A DNA stretch of 64,000 nucleotides from CAVPDG01 sp963702535 (GTDB lineage Bacteria > Chloroflexota > Anaerolineae > Anaerolineales > UBA4823), in contig CAVPDG010000010.1 in NCBI GenBank assembly GCA_963702535.1, positions 372,001-436,000 of the forward strand. The letters are read 5' to 3'. A program made the position numbers and the translations under genes. Shown piece after piece: positions 26,789-36,161 of the stretch; within the stretch, counting starts at the first letter, position 1; every line of letters starts with the position of its first letter. Below the pieces are notes generated by a model. That model had not been told where the DNA came from. It did not search any database and saw only the letters and a list, made by a program, of their open reading frames with translations.

Positions 26789-29615
26789 ATGAGCCTGGAC
26801 AGGTTTTCTCCGCAAATGAGTGCACCGGGAAAAGGCGAAAAAGCCTGGCACGCCCTACACACCGATGAGGTGCTGCGCCGCCTGGAAGCCTTTGCCGACA
26901 AAGGTCTGTCGTCCGAGGAGGCAGCCCGGCGTCTCGAGCAAAGCGGATCAAACACGCTGAAAGAAGCGCCGCAGGCTACTTTCTGGCAAATGCTGGCAGA
27001 ACAATTCAAGAGCTTTGTGGTGATCCTGCTGATCGTTGCCGCAGTGATCTCCGCCCTGCTCGGTGACTACATCGAGGCGGCAGCAATCATGGCGATCGTG
27101 ATCCTGAACGCGGCGCTCGGCGTGGTGCAGGAGTACCGCGCCGAACAATCACTGGCGGCGTTGCGCAAGCTGGCAGCCCCAGAAGCCCACGTGATCCGCG
27201 ATGGGGCGCACCAGATCGTGCCCGCCAGCCAGCTTGTCCCCGGCGACCTGGTACTGCTGGAGGCTGGCAATTACGTACCTGCGGACCTGCGCCTGCTCGA
27301 GGCCGTCAACCTGCGCATCGATGAAGCCGCGCTGACCGGCGAGTCGGTAGCCGTTCAAAAAGACGCCTCAACGCAGTACGAGACGGACGTGCCACTGGGA
27401 GACCGGAAGAACACAGTGTTCATGGGCACGCTGGTCAATTACGGCCGCGGGCGGGGGGTGGTCATCTCCACCGGGATGAATACGCAGATCGGGATGATCG
27501 CCGAAATGCTGCAATCGGTGCAATTGGAGCCGACGCCGCTGCAACGCCGGCTGGACCAGCTCGGCAAAACGTTGGGCTGGGCTGCCCTGGCGGTTTGTGC
27601 CATCGTATTCTTCGTAGGCTGGATCCAGGGCTCCAATCCACTGGATATGTTTATGATCGCGGTCAGCCTGGCGATAGCCGCAGTGCCGGAGGGGTTGCCC
27701 GCCATTGTGACCATCAGCCTGGCGCTGGGGATGCGCGAGATGATCAAGCGGCACGCCCTCATCCGCCGCCTGGCATCTGTAGAGACATTGGGCTCCGCCA
27801 CCACCATCTGCTCGGACAAAACCGGCACGCTCACCCAGAACGAGATGACCGTCAGGCGGGTGTGGGCAGACGGCGAAACCCTCGATGTCTCCGGGAGCGG
27901 CTACGTTCCAGAGGGAAGCTTCTCGCTGAACGGGAAGCCCGTGAACCTGGCAGAGCACCGGGGGATGCTAACCGCCCTGTGGGTAGCCGCCCTGAACAAC
28001 GACGCTAACCTGGAGGTTTCCGGCAGCAGCAATGGCAAAGAGACCTACCGGGTGGTGGGCGACCCGACCGAGGGAGCCTTGATCGTGGCAGCCGAAAAAG
28101 CGGGAGCCAGCGCCAATGCTCTCAATGAAGCCTACCCGCGCCTGCAAGAGGTGCCCTTTGATTCGGCGCGTAAACGCATGGTGACCATCCACGCCCTCGA
28201 GCAGCCAAGGGCTGAGGACATCTCCCCCTTCGACGAAAAGCAGCCTAAGCATAAGGGTTATGCCATCACCATGAAAGGCGCCCCGGATATCGTCCTGCAA
28301 TCCTGTAGCCATTACCAGCAGATGGACGACATCGCAGCACCCCTTGACGAGACACAAACCATGCGCATCCTGGCTGCAAACGACGCCATGACGCAGGATG
28401 CGCTGCGCGTGCTGGGCGTGGCTTATCGGGTGACGGCTGAAGCTGCCCGATATCAACGACCTGGAGACGTTGGAAAAAGGGATGGTGTTTGCCGGCTTGA
28501 TCGGCATGATCGATCCACCCCGCCCGGAAGTGCCGCCAGCCCTGGAGAAGGCGCGCCATGCCGGGATTCGCACGGTAATGATCACCGGCGACTTCCCAAA
28601 CACGGCGCGCGCCATCGCCGAGTCCATCGGCTTGATTCAACCAGGGCACGCGGTGCTGACCGGTCCCGAGCTGGCTCAAATGGACGAAGAAACGCTCAGG
28701 AGCCAGGCGGCATACGTAGATGTATTCGCGCGCGTCTCGCCCGACCACAAAATGCGCATCGTAGAAGCGCTGCAGGCAAACGGAGAAGTGGTGGCGATGA
28801 CCGGCGACGGGGTTAATGACGCGCCCTCCATCAAGCGGGCAGACATCGGCGTGGCAATGGGAATCACCGGAACGGATGTCGCCAAGGAGAGCGCTGACAT
28901 GGTGCTCACCGACGACAACTACGCCAGCATTGTGGCGGCGGTGGAACAGGGGCGGGTGATCTACAGCAACATCCGCAAGTTTGTTTACTATCTCTTATCT
29001 TGCAACCTGGCTGAGATCGCCATTATCTTCCTTGGCACGCTGTTCACGGGTACTTCACCGCTGACAGCCATCCAACTGCTTTGGCTGAACCTGATCACCG
29101 ATGGGGCGCCAGCCCTGGCATTAGGCACCGAGAAAGGCGATCCGGATATCATGAACCAGCGTCCAAGACCCCCCAGCGAGCCGATTGTCAACCGCTTCAT
29201 GCAAGCCGGCATCGCCATCCAAACCATCGCCAAAACAGCCACCGCCCTGGCTGCCTACCTGATCGGTTTGCAGCTCCACCCTGGGACGCCCGAGTTTGCG
29301 ATGACAATGGCATTCGTAACCCTCTCGTTTTCTGAGCTGCTGCGAGCTTACACCGCCCGATCCGAGTACTATCCACTGCTCAAAATCGGCGTCTTCTCGA
29401 ACCGCTTAATGAACATTGCAGTAGCCTCATCCCTCGTGCTGCTTCTGGCTGTTGTCTACACCCCCTTCCTGAATTCCATTTTTGACACAATCCCGCTAGG
29501 CTGGTCGCAATGGGCAATTGTCCTGCCGCTGATATTCATCCCCGCCATAGCAGCTGAAGCAACCAAATATATTTGGATCTGGAACACCACGATCAGGCAC
29601 AAGAAAGCAGCTTGA
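26789..29615 (+). CDS. P-type cation-transporting ATPase (type II, Ca2+-like), one frameshift
   Basis: A full-length type II ATPase of about 942 residues after repair. Actuator TGES is at 183-186. The transmembrane PEGLP motif at 300-304 is characteristic of Ca2+-type and related pumps. The phosphorylated Asp343 lies in CSDKTGTLTQ, and the hinge TGDGVNDAP comes later. Ten membrane helices are expected. The frame breaks near 28445; the next frame continues with LPDINDLETLEKGMVFAGLIG. Ion specificity is not certain from sequence. A CorA transporter follows, so the region concerns divalent cations. Confidence 0.9.
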
Positions 29616-29621
29616 GAGGTG

Positions 29622-29851
29622 TATAATCCATTTAACGAGTTCTTAAACATGTCAAGCGTCGGATACCGTATCGTGATAAATGCCGCGCTATGCCAGCGGA
29701 GACGAATGGCGTTTCCCAGGCATAGCAATGTTCCGTTACATAGCCCGAGTACTGCGGGGGATCTGCTCTAACCGCGTTTGACTGGCACGGAGTTACGCTT
29801 CTCGAACATCAGGTTCCCCAGCACCTGGACTGCTTTCGAGAAGCGTTTTTG
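29622..29851 (+). ncRNA. Structured leader or small RNA between the ATPase and corA
   Basis: This fills most of a 362-bp gap without a gene. TATAAT at 29622-29627 overlaps the end of the ATPase gene. GCTATGCC/GGCATAGC forms a stem around 29687-29725. The segment ends with a 12-bp stem (29795-29806 with 29835-29846), enclosing CAGGT/ACCTG, followed by TTTTGTTTT. Promoter, structured body and terminator suggest either a stand-alone RNA of about 220 nt or a terminating leader upstream of corA. I recognise no known Mg2+, Mn2+ or NiCo riboswitch consensus. Confidence 0.45.
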
Positions 29852-29867
29852 TTTTCTACAAAGGAAC

Positions 29868-29936
29868 ATGGAAATGGACCCGGATGATAAACCTCCGCCG
29901 GCTATCGTGCGGCGGAAATCCAAAAAACCACCCTGA
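29868..29936 (+). CDS. Possible 22-aa Pro/Lys-rich leader peptide before corA
   Basis: ATG follows AAAGGAAC, and the frame runs 22 codons with acidic residues first, then a run of three Pro, then Arg/Lys-rich residues and a final Pro-Pro. Proline runs slow ribosomes, so a regulatory leader peptide is conceivable. The length is too short for strong support. Confidence 0.25.
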   Translation: MEMDPDDKPPPAIVRRKSKKPP

Positions 29937-29977
29937 CATCAATATTGCGGGGCAGTTGCCCGCCAGGAGAGTGACCG

Positions 29978-30907
29978 ATGATCAGCATGCACAAAAACAC
30001 CGAGCAAGGCCTTGTCACACTCAACGAGCCCATCAACGGCTGCTGGATAAACATCACTAACCCGACCAGCGAAGAGATCAACTGGCTGGTCAGCCAGAGA
30101 ATCCCCCAAGATTACATTATCTACTCACTCGATATCGATGAGCGACCGCGCACAGAGCGTGAGGACGGCGACCTGCTGATCATCCTGCGCATCCCTTACG
30201 CTCAAGGCTCCGCCGCAGATATCCCCTATACCACCATACCCATGGGCATCATTCTGACCGACCGTTACGTGGTCACCGTCTGCCGCTGGGAAAATGAGAT
30301 CCTGAAAGAGCTTACCTCGGGGCGCTTGCGAGGGCTTTCGACAGGGAAACGCAACCGCTTCATCCTGCGCCTGCTGCTCAACACCGCCGACAAATACCTG
30401 GTGTACCTGCGCGAGATCAACAAGATGGTTGACATCCTGGAGGACCAGTTACAGAAATCCACGCGCAACAAAGAGGTGCTGGAACTGGTGAAATACCAGA
30501 AAAGCCTGACTTACTTCACCACGGCGCTCAAGGCTAACGAGCTGATGCTGGAACGCCTGAACCGCAGCCAGATGTTCAAGACGTACCCCGAGGATGATGA
30601 TCTGCTGGAGGATGTGATCATCGAAAACCAGCAGGCAATTGAAATGACCAACGTCTCCACCAACATCCTGAGCGGCATGATGGATGCTTTTGCATCCATC
30701 ATCTCGAACAACCTGAATGGGGTGATGAAATTCCTGGCAGCCATCACCATTGTTCTGAGCGTACCCACCATGATCGCCAGCTTCTATGGTATGAACGTTA
30801 CGCTACCGTTAGAAAATCATCCCTCGGCGTTCATTGGTATTATCCTTTTCGCGGTCGTCGCATCGGTGGCTATCGCGTATATATTTGCTAAGAAAGATTG
30901 GTTCTAA
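29978..30907 (+). CDS. corA: CorA-family divalent cation transporter
   Basis: The 309-residue protein has a long soluble N-terminal domain with extended helices, then two C-terminal membrane helices joined by the GMN selectivity motif (YGMN, Gly271-Asn273). The C-terminus is the basic tail KKDW typical of the family. It moves Mg2+ or Co2+ into the cell as a pentamer. The 220-nt structured segment upstream may regulate it. The next gene begins with GTG one base after its stop, so the two are cotranscribed. Confidence 0.92.
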   Translation: MISMHKNTEQGLVTLNEPINGCWINITNPTSEEINWLVSQRIPQDYIIYSLDIDERPRTEREDGDLLIILRIPYAQGSAADIPYTTIPMGIILTDRYVVTVCRWENEILKELTSGRLRGLSTGKRNRFILRLLLNTADKYLVYLREINKMVDILEDQLQKSTRNKEVLELVKYQKSLTYFTTALKANELMLERLNRSQMFKTYPEDDDLLEDVIIENQQAIEMTNVSTNILSGMMDAFASIISNNLNGVMKFLAAITIVLSVPTMIASFYGMNVTLPLENHPSAFIGIILFAVVASVAIAYIFAKKDWF

Positions 30908-30908
30908 A

Positions 30909-31346
30909 GTGAATATCTACTTTGCCTGCTCGATCACCGGCGGACGCCAGGATGAAGCCGCTTATGAGGCGCTCGTCTCGGCGCTGCTGGCGGATGGTCA
31001 CATCGTTCCCACGGCAAGCCTGGCGAGCCCTGCCGTTATGGAGCAAGAGGGGCGACTCTCTCCCGAGGATGTCTTTGCCCGGGATGTCGCTTGGATCGAA
31101 GCCTGCGACACGCTGATCGCTGAAATCAGCACACCCTCGCATGGGGTGGGCTATGAGATAGGCTACGCTTTAAGCCAAGGCAAACCGGTGCTATGCTGTT
31201 ACCGCCAGGGGCAGCGAATTTCAAAGATGCTCAGCGGCAATCCCAATCCCGGCTTGCAAACGCGCAGCTATTCCAGCGAGGCGGGGTTAATTCAAATTGC
31301 GCGGGCTTTCCTGGATGGCATGTCCCTGGGCGATCCGCCTGGGTAA
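30909..31346 (+). CDS. DNPH1/Rcl-like 2'-deoxynucleoside 5'-phosphate N-hydrolase
   Basis: The 145-residue protein starts at GTG 30909 right after corA. It has the IYFACSITGGRQ N-terminal phosphate-binding loop, a DVAWIEACD strand end, and GVGYEIG with the catalytic Glu of the Rcl/nucleoside 2-deoxyribosyltransferase fold. The C-terminus ends DPPG, as in Rcl proteins. It would cleave deoxynucleoside monophosphates to base and deoxyribose 5-phosphate, a nucleotide-sanitising role. Placement in this subgroup is by motif recall; a transferase activity is possible. Confidence 0.75.
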   Translation: MNIYFACSITGGRQDEAAYEALVSALLADGHIVPTASLASPAVMEQEGRLSPEDVFARDVAWIEACDTLIAEISTPSHGVGYEIGYALSQGKPVLCCYRQGQRISKMLSGNPNPGLQTRSYSSEAGLIQIARAFLDGMSLGDPPG

Positions 31347-31497
31347 GTCAGATGTCATATTGCTTGTGAGAAATATCACGTATTTCACGTGACCTTTGAC
31401 AATGATATTAAATGCGGTTTTCTTGTATTATAAGCACGGACATCGAACACTACAACTTACATCCTGCTGTTCATCGCTGTTTCCTCCTTTGGCGAAA

Positions 31498-31535
31498 GCC
31501 TCCGCCGGGTTCTCCCTCACCGCCCCGGCGGAGGC
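31498..31535 (+). terminator. Strong GC hairpin in the gap before the DnaJ-like gene
   Basis: GCCTCCGCCGGG (31498-31509) pairs with CCCGGCGGAGGC (31524-31535) around a 14-base loop. It lies in a 350-bp gap without a gene and probably closes the corA transcript. It has little T-rich tail. The gap also holds an imperfect GTGA/TCAC arrangement near 31364-31392. Confidence 0.45.
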
Positions 31536-31593
31536 GATTTAACCGCCCAAACTCAAAAATAGTAAGAAATTTATAATAAACCCCTCCAGACGC

Positions 31594-31623
31594 TTGACTT
31601 TGCATGCCCGACGCGCATACAAT
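31594..31623 (+). promoter_or_regulatory. Sigma-A-like promoter of the DnaJ-like gene
   Basis: TTGACT (31594-31599) and TACAAT (31618-31623) are separated by 18 bases. Transcription would begin near 31630, about 67 bases before the start codon. No CIRCE element was seen. Confidence 0.6.
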
Positions 31624-31696
31624 CAATGTATAAAGAAAAAAGTTACTGGGGGCGCCAAAGCCCCTTTGGTTCGGATAGCACTTATCGAGCGAGTCT

Positions 31697-32638
31697 ATGG
31701 AATACAAAGACTACTACAAAATCCTGGGTGTGGAGCGCAAGGCGAGCGAGGAAGAAGTTAAGCGAGCGTACCGTAAACTGGCGTTAAAGTATCACCCCGA
31801 TCACAACCCGGACAACAAACAGGCGGAAGAAAAATTCAAAGAGATCAACGAGGCGTACCAGGTACTCAGCGATCCACAGAAACGCGCCCGCTACGACCAG
31901 CTGGGTAAATCGTATGTGCACTGGCAGCAGCGGGGCGGCGCGCCGGGAGGCTTCAACTGGGATGAATGGGTCAATCCGACCCGTGGGGGCAACGTTCGAG
32001 TGGATGTAGGCAATCTGGATGACCTGTTTGGCGGAGGGATGGGCGGTTTCTCCGAGTTTTTCAGGCGCATTTTCGGAGGCATGCCTGATTACAGGGGCGC
32101 AGACGTCCGGCGCGGGCAGGATGTGGAAAGAACACCCCCCCAGCCTGCTTACCAATCTCAAATCACCATCAGCCTGCTAGAAGCCTGCCAGGGCACAACG
32201 CGCCGGATCGATATCGAAGGAAAACGTTTGGAGGTAAAAATCCCGCGCGGCGCGCGCACCGGCACAAAGGTGCGCGTTAGCGATGCAGTCCTAACCAGTG
32301 ACGGCAGAAAAAATGACCTGTACCTGGTAGTGCAGGTTACGGAAGATCCCAACTTCGAGCGCAAGGGTCATGATCTCTATACGGAGAGCGAAGTTGATCT
32401 ATACCAGGCTGTGCTTGGCGGTGAGACGCGTGTAAAAACCCTCACCGGCAGCGTACTGCTCAACCTGCCGCCAGGCACACAGCCCGGGCAGACGTTCCGT
32501 CTGGCTGGGCAGGGTATGCCTAATATTAAAAACCCAGATAGCCGGGGAGACCTTTTTGTCCGGGTGAAGGTGCGCATCCCGCGCAGCCTGACTGCCGAGC
32601 AGCGAGAGCTTTTCCAGAAGCTTGCCGGCACAGGCTGA
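31697..32638 (+). CDS. DnaJ-class co-chaperone, type B (CbpA-like)
   Basis: The 313-residue protein begins with a complete J domain (residues 4-70), with the HPD motif at 33-35 needed to stimulate DnaK. It continues with a G/F-rich linker and the two C-terminal substrate-binding beta domains of DnaJ. The Cys-rich zinc domain is absent, which places it with CbpA/type II J proteins. It probably works with a DnaK elsewhere in the genome. Nearby Hsp20 and eRF1-like genes suggest a proteostasis neighbourhood. Confidence 0.93.
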   Translation: MEYKDYYKILGVERKASEEEVKRAYRKLALKYHPDHNPDNKQAEEKFKEINEAYQVLSDPQKRARYDQLGKSYVHWQQRGGAPGGFNWDEWVNPTRGGNVRVDVGNLDDLFGGGMGGFSEFFRRIFGGMPDYRGADVRRGQDVERTPPQPAYQSQITISLLEACQGTTRRIDIEGKRLEVKIPRGARTGTKVRVSDAVLTSDGRKNDLYLVVQVTEDPNFERKGHDLYTESEVDLYQAVLGGETRVKTLTGSVLLNLPPGTQPGQTFRLAGQGMPNIKNPDSRGDLFVRVKVRIPRSLTAEQRELFQKLAGTG

Positions 32639-32716
32639 GTGCTGTGAGGAAGCGCACCAAGCTCGCGGTCATCTCCGGTTATTAAAACCTTCCTGTTCCA
32701 ACCACTGGAGTTGGTG

Positions 32717-32928
32717 ATGAAAGGCGTCTTGCGTCCTATCCTAGCGCTTTCCCTTTTGACAATCCTGGCCCCATCCTGCCGCTCGCTCAGTTTTTCAACT
32801 GCCCCACCCCATTCCCCGGCGCCGCCGGCGCCAATCCGAGAAACTGTAATTGCCCCAATCTAACCATACTGCGGGATAACAAGGAGATTAAAGTAAGCCT
32901 GGTACTGGACAAACGTCCGTCTGAGTAA
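32717..32928 (+). CDS. Small lipoprotein-like gene, probably frameshifted
   Basis: This lies in a 368-bp gap. GGAG precedes ATG 32717. The N-terminus is a short Lys/Arg start, a hydrophobic core and LAPSC, a lipobox-like site. One frame stops at 32863 after 48 residues. A shift in the T5 run near 32790 lets a second frame continue with CPTPFPGAAGANPRNCNCPN to a stop at 32928. Coding potential is modest and I recognise no family. Confidence 0.35.
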
Positions 32929-33006
32929 CTACCAGTCTGGCGCCAACAAGAAGAAACGCCGTGGTCCATTCACGGTCTACCGAACCCCATTCACCAGGAG
33001 GTACTC

Positions 33007-34107
33007 ATGTTCACAGAAAGCGATCTGAGAGAGCTGTTAGGTTACCAACCCCTGTCTCCAGTCCTCAGCGTGTACCTGAACACCGAGCCATCCGAGGGCA
33101 ATCCCGACGCCCACAAACGACGCCTGCGCAGCATGCTGAAGGAGACAGCCTCGCCAGAGGACGCAAGCATGGTTGAACGATATATCAGCCATGAATTCGA
33201 CTGGTCTGGGCGCAGCCTGGCAATCTTCTCGAGCGCTCCGGAGGGTTTTTTCCGGGCTTATTCACTGGCAGTCCCTCTGCGCAGCCGAGTGCGCATCAGC
33301 GACCACCCGCACGTCAAGCCGCTGGCTGACCTTTTAGATTCGTACGGTGGCTACGGCGTGGCTCTGGTCGACAAACAAGGCGCACGCATGTTTTACTTTC
33401 ATCTCGGGGAGTTGCGCGAGCAAGAGGGCGTGCTGGGAGAGAGCGTACGCCACACCAAGCGCGGTGGCGGCTCGCAAGCCCAAGGACGGCGAGGCGGAAG
33501 CGCCGGGCAGACAAATTACGTAGAAGAAGTGACCGATCGGAATATCAAAGAAGCCGCCGAGTTCGCGGCGCACTTCTTTACAGAGAACAATGTACGCCGC
33601 ATCCTGCTGGGCGGCACAGATGAAAACGTGGCGCTTTTCCGAGCCCAGCTCCCCAAGACATGGCAAAGCCTGGTGGTGGGATCTTTTCCGATGAGCATGA
33701 CCGCCAGCCATAGCGAGGTGCTGGAACGCGCCATGCAAATTGGACAGGATGCAGACCGGCGCCGCGAAGCCAGGCTGGTAGAGACCGTGATAACGAACGC
33801 CGCCAAAGGACAGAGCGGGGTTGTCGGTCTGGAGGAAACACTTCTGGCAGCTCACCAAGGGCGCGTACAAACTCTCGTGCTCAAAGAGGGGCTGCGCGCT
33901 GCGGGCAATCGCTGCCAGGGGTGTGGGACGATCACTGCCAAGGATCTGGACACCTGCCCATACTGTGGTGGGCACTTCGAAAACATCCCCGACGCGGTAG
34001 AGCTGGCTGTGCGAGAGGTACTGCAATCCAACGGCGAGGTCGAATTTTTACACGATGAGACCGATCTGGAAAAGCACAAATCCTTCGGAGCGATCCTGCG
34101 CTATTGA
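33007..34107 (+). CDS. Bacterial eRF1-like (Vms1/baeRF-type) protein with a zinc ribbon
   Basis: The 366-residue protein has the three-part layout of bacterial homologues of eRF1/Vms1. The N-terminal alpha/beta domain is followed by a central region with a Gly-rich loop (about 152-168). That loop contains GGGSQ and GGSAGQ stretches recalling the GGQ/GGxxQ loop that reaches the peptidyl-transferase centre. A C-terminal zinc ribbon has Cys303, 306, 317 and 320. Such proteins may release stalled peptides or act in ribosome rescue; evidence for this subfamily is indirect. An AGGAGG ribosome binding site lies upstream. Confidence 0.75.
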   Translation: MFTESDLRELLGYQPLSPVLSVYLNTEPSEGNPDAHKRRLRSMLKETASPEDASMVERYISHEFDWSGRSLAIFSSAPEGFFRAYSLAVPLRSRVRISDHPHVKPLADLLDSYGGYGVALVDKQGARMFYFHLGELREQEGVLGESVRHTKRGGGSQAQGRRGGSAGQTNYVEEVTDRNIKEAAEFAAHFFTENNVRRILLGGTDENVALFRAQLPKTWQSLVVGSFPMSMTASHSEVLERAMQIGQDADRRREARLVETVITNAAKGQSGVVGLEETLLAAHQGRVQTLVLKEGLRAAGNRCQGCGTITAKDLDTCPYCGGHFENIPDAVELAVREVLQSNGEVEFLHDETDLEKHKSFGAILRY

Positions 34108-34137
34108 GCCTGGCATCGTCCGGCGATAAGAGACCCA

Positions 34138-34184
34138 AAAATCTGGGAGCGGTGTAGGAATTGCCTACACCGCTCCCAGATTTT
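34138..34184. terminator. Bidirectional terminator
   Basis: Perfect 21-base arms (34138-34158 with 34164-34184) surround a five-base loop. A-rich and T-rich ends serve both strands. It sits between the convergent eRF1-like and Hsp20 genes. Confidence 0.85.
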
Positions 34185-34208
34185 CAGGAATACTCCTTCA
34201 AGAAAAGG

Positions 34209-34637
34209 TTACTCGGCATTAATTTTGATGGTCTTTGGGCGATGAGATTCCGCCTTGGGGACGCGCAGGTGAAGTACGCCGTTATGGATGCTGGCTTCCG
34301 CCCGGGTGGGATCCAGCGCGGTGGGCAGTGTGATCACGCGACCGAAACGACCCGCCGGCAGCTCGGACATCAGGTACTTGGCGCCATCGATCTCGGTCGA
34401 CTTAAACTCGCCGCGCAGCGTCACCGTGTTGTTCAGGATCTCGATGTTCAATTCGTCGGCTTTGAGGCCGGGAACCAGGGCGGTAATCACGTATGAATCC
34501 TCGTCGGTCTGAACATCAACTGCCAGGAGCATCTCGCGCTCGTTGACGGAAGGCTCATTGATGCTCTCCTCGAAGAGGCGGTTCATCGCGTCGCGCAGGG
34601 TGGACATACGGCGGTAGGGGGAAATGTATACAGTCAT
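34209..34637 (-). CDS. Small heat-shock protein, Hsp20/alpha-crystallin family
   Basis: The 142-residue protein contains the alpha-crystallin domain (about residues 40-135), with the conserved ALVPGLKADEL entry strand, an NGVLHLRVPK end and a Lys-rich IKINAE tail. It holds unfolding proteins in an ATP-independent manner. AGGAG seven bases upstream supports the start at 34637 rather than a longer frame to 34718. Confidence 0.93.
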   Translation of the reverse strand: MTVYISPYRRMSTLRDAMNRLFEESINEPSVNEREMLLAVDVQTDEDSYVITALVPGLKADELNIEILNNTVTLRGEFKSTEIDGAKYLMSELPAGRFGRVITLPTALDPTRAEASIHNGVLHLRVPKAESHRPKTIKINAE

Positions 34638-34754
34638 CGGGGGTCTCCTCTGATATGGGTCGGGTTTGTTATTCCAAAGATAGGTTGCTTGTTTTATGTT
34701 GCGAATAATACAAGGCAACTATCAGAGCAGCGATAGAAAACTGTAGGAGATTTA

Positions 34755-35510
34755 TTAGAATGCAGCCGGACGTGCGAGGATGATCAGGCTCTCCGAATCG
34801 GACTGGTAGGGCGATTCGTCGAAATCGCCGTAGAGGCGCTCCACCCGGAGACCGGCAGCCTGGAAGGCATCCTGGTAATCGTGTAAGGAGTCCATCCGGT
34901 GCCGCACCTGCGTGGTGTGACGTTCCACCCCACCATCCGGCAGGAGGTGATCGTAATGCCAGGTGACAACCAGCTCTCCCGCCGCTTTCTCCCAGGCGCT
35001 GCTCACCTGCACTGGCTCGCCTGTCAGGGGATGGAGAAAGGTATCTTCTATTTCCGGATCGGACCGAGCGGGCATGCCTCGTAACAGCTCGGGATTGGGC
35101 AGGCTGACGGCGAACAACCCATCCCGCCCCAGGAGAGCACACACCCCCTCAAGCGCCTCAGCCTGCGCCTGCTGTGGGAGCGTGCTCAGGGTATTGCACG
35201 GCATCACAATCAAGCTGAATTGACCTGCCAGGGGGATACGGGCAGCATCCGCCAGGAGTAGATTAATCTGCAAATGGGCAGGCGAAGGCAACCGCGATTT
35301 TAGCAAAGCGAGCATGCCGGCGTCATTGTCGATACCGCTCAAGCGGTAACCCGCTTGAGCGAGAGGCATTAAGACCCGCCCACTGCCGCAACCCAGCTCC
35401 AGGATGGGGCTGCCCTGCGCAGCAGCCAGGCGGAGCCAGAAGGGCAGATCCTCGGCGTAATCCTGATGCTGCAGGTGGTAAAACCAGGGGAAGAAATCAA
35501 TGGTATTCAT
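34755..35510 (-). CDS. SAM-dependent methyltransferase
   Basis: A class I methyltransferase of 251 residues. Motif I is LELGCGSGR (37-45), followed by an acidic strand end (GIDND) and ADAARIP. The substrate is unknown. It is divergent from the tRNA-Pro gene and is not in an evident operon. Confidence 0.85.
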   Translation of the reverse strand: MNTIDFFPWFYHLQHQDYAEDLPFWLRLAAAQGSPILELGCGSGRVLMPLAQAGYRLSGIDNDAGMLALLKSRLPSPAHLQINLLLADAARIPLAGQFSLIVMPCNTLSTLPQQAQAEALEGVCALLGRDGLFAVSLPNPELLRGMPARSDPEIEDTFLHPLTGEPVQVSSAWEKAAGELVVTWHYDHLLPDGGVERHTTQVRHRMDSLHDYQDAFQAAGLRVERLYGDFDESPYQSDSESLIILARPAAF

Positions 35511-35532
35511 CTGCTCGGGAAGAACGATTTCC

Positions 35533-35562
35533 TTGACGTTAACACCTGGTAAGCATTATACT
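35533..35562 (+). promoter_or_regulatory. Promoter of tRNA-Pro
   Basis: TTGACG (35533-35538) and TATACT (35557-35562), 18 bases apart, lie ten bases upstream of the mature tRNA 5' end. Confidence 0.65.
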
Positions 35563-35571
35563 CGTCATAAT

Positions 35572-35645
35572 CGGGGTGTAGCGCAGTTTGGCAGCGCACC
35601 GCGTTTGGGACGCGGGGGTCGGCGGTTCGAGTCCGCCCGCCCCGA
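35572..35645 (+). tRNA. tRNA-Pro(TGG)
   Basis: The 74-base cloverleaf has acceptor CGGGGTG/CGCCCCG, anticodon stem CCGCG/CGCGG with loop TTTGGGA (anticodon TGG), and T arm GGCGG/CCGCC. Discriminator A is at 35645. C and A follow, but a full CCA is not encoded. Confidence 0.95.
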
Positions 35646-35675
35646 CAGAAGGTTCTCACAAAACAAGGAACTATC

Positions 35676-35709
35676 CCGAAAAACAGGGTGGCTGCACCCT
35701 GTTTTTCGG
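35676..35709 (+). terminator. Terminator after tRNA-Pro
   Basis: Fifteen-base arms CCGAAAAACAGGGTG (35676-35690) and their complement (35695-35709) surround GCTG. The T5 tract lies inside the 3' arm. Its CCGAAAAA start resembles the palindrome at 17767. Confidence 0.7.
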
Positions 35710-35783
35710 CATAATCCGAGTAAAGCGAGTACGGGACAAGAGTTTTCGAGACGGATTCCAAGGAATCTCCAGGGCAGGGATTT

Positions 35784-36095
35784 ATGGGAAGGCAAAAGAT
35801 CGACGGCGTAATTGAAGGCGTCCGCTATAAACCGAATGGAGAAGTGGAATGGGTAAGGGCGTACGAGCGTCGCGGTCCCACTTACTCAGATCACATCTTA
35901 CTCCAGCGCGAGGCGCTGATTGAGAAGCTCAAAGCAGGTAAAAAGTATATGGTGGGGAGCCGCAAGACGCTCCTGGCAAGCACCTTCGAGGTCGGCTCGC
36001 CCGTTCGCTTGATCAAGGCGGGGGATAGAGAGATCCTGGTATCCGGCGATCTGCAAGCGAACCAGGACCGCCTCGTGGGCGCGCCAGTCATCTAG
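35784..36095 (+). CDS. Conserved-looking small protein, 103 aa
   Basis: A basic soluble protein beginning MGRQKIDGVIEGVRY, with a predicted beta-rich core, a central short helix (ALIEKLKAG) and a basic KKYMVGSRK segment. No signal peptide, membrane span or catalytic motif is seen. The nucleotide composition is like that of its neighbours. I do not recognise a family. Confidence 0.6.
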   Translation: MGRQKIDGVIEGVRYKPNGEVEWVRAYERRGPTYSDHILLQREALIEKLKAGKKYMVGSRKTLLASTFEVGSPVRLIKAGDREILVSGDLQANQDRLVGAPVI

Positions 36096-36161
36096 GCAGC
36101 GACAGCCCTACCCGTTGCACAGCGAGCTTGCCAGAGATAGTAACTGTCTTATAATTACCTT

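Noticed and set aside
29616..29977. Known Mg2+ (M-box), Mn2+ (yybP-ykoY) or NiCo riboswitch before corA
   Set aside because: None of the conserved sequence boxes of these classes could be found; only a generic structured leader is supported.
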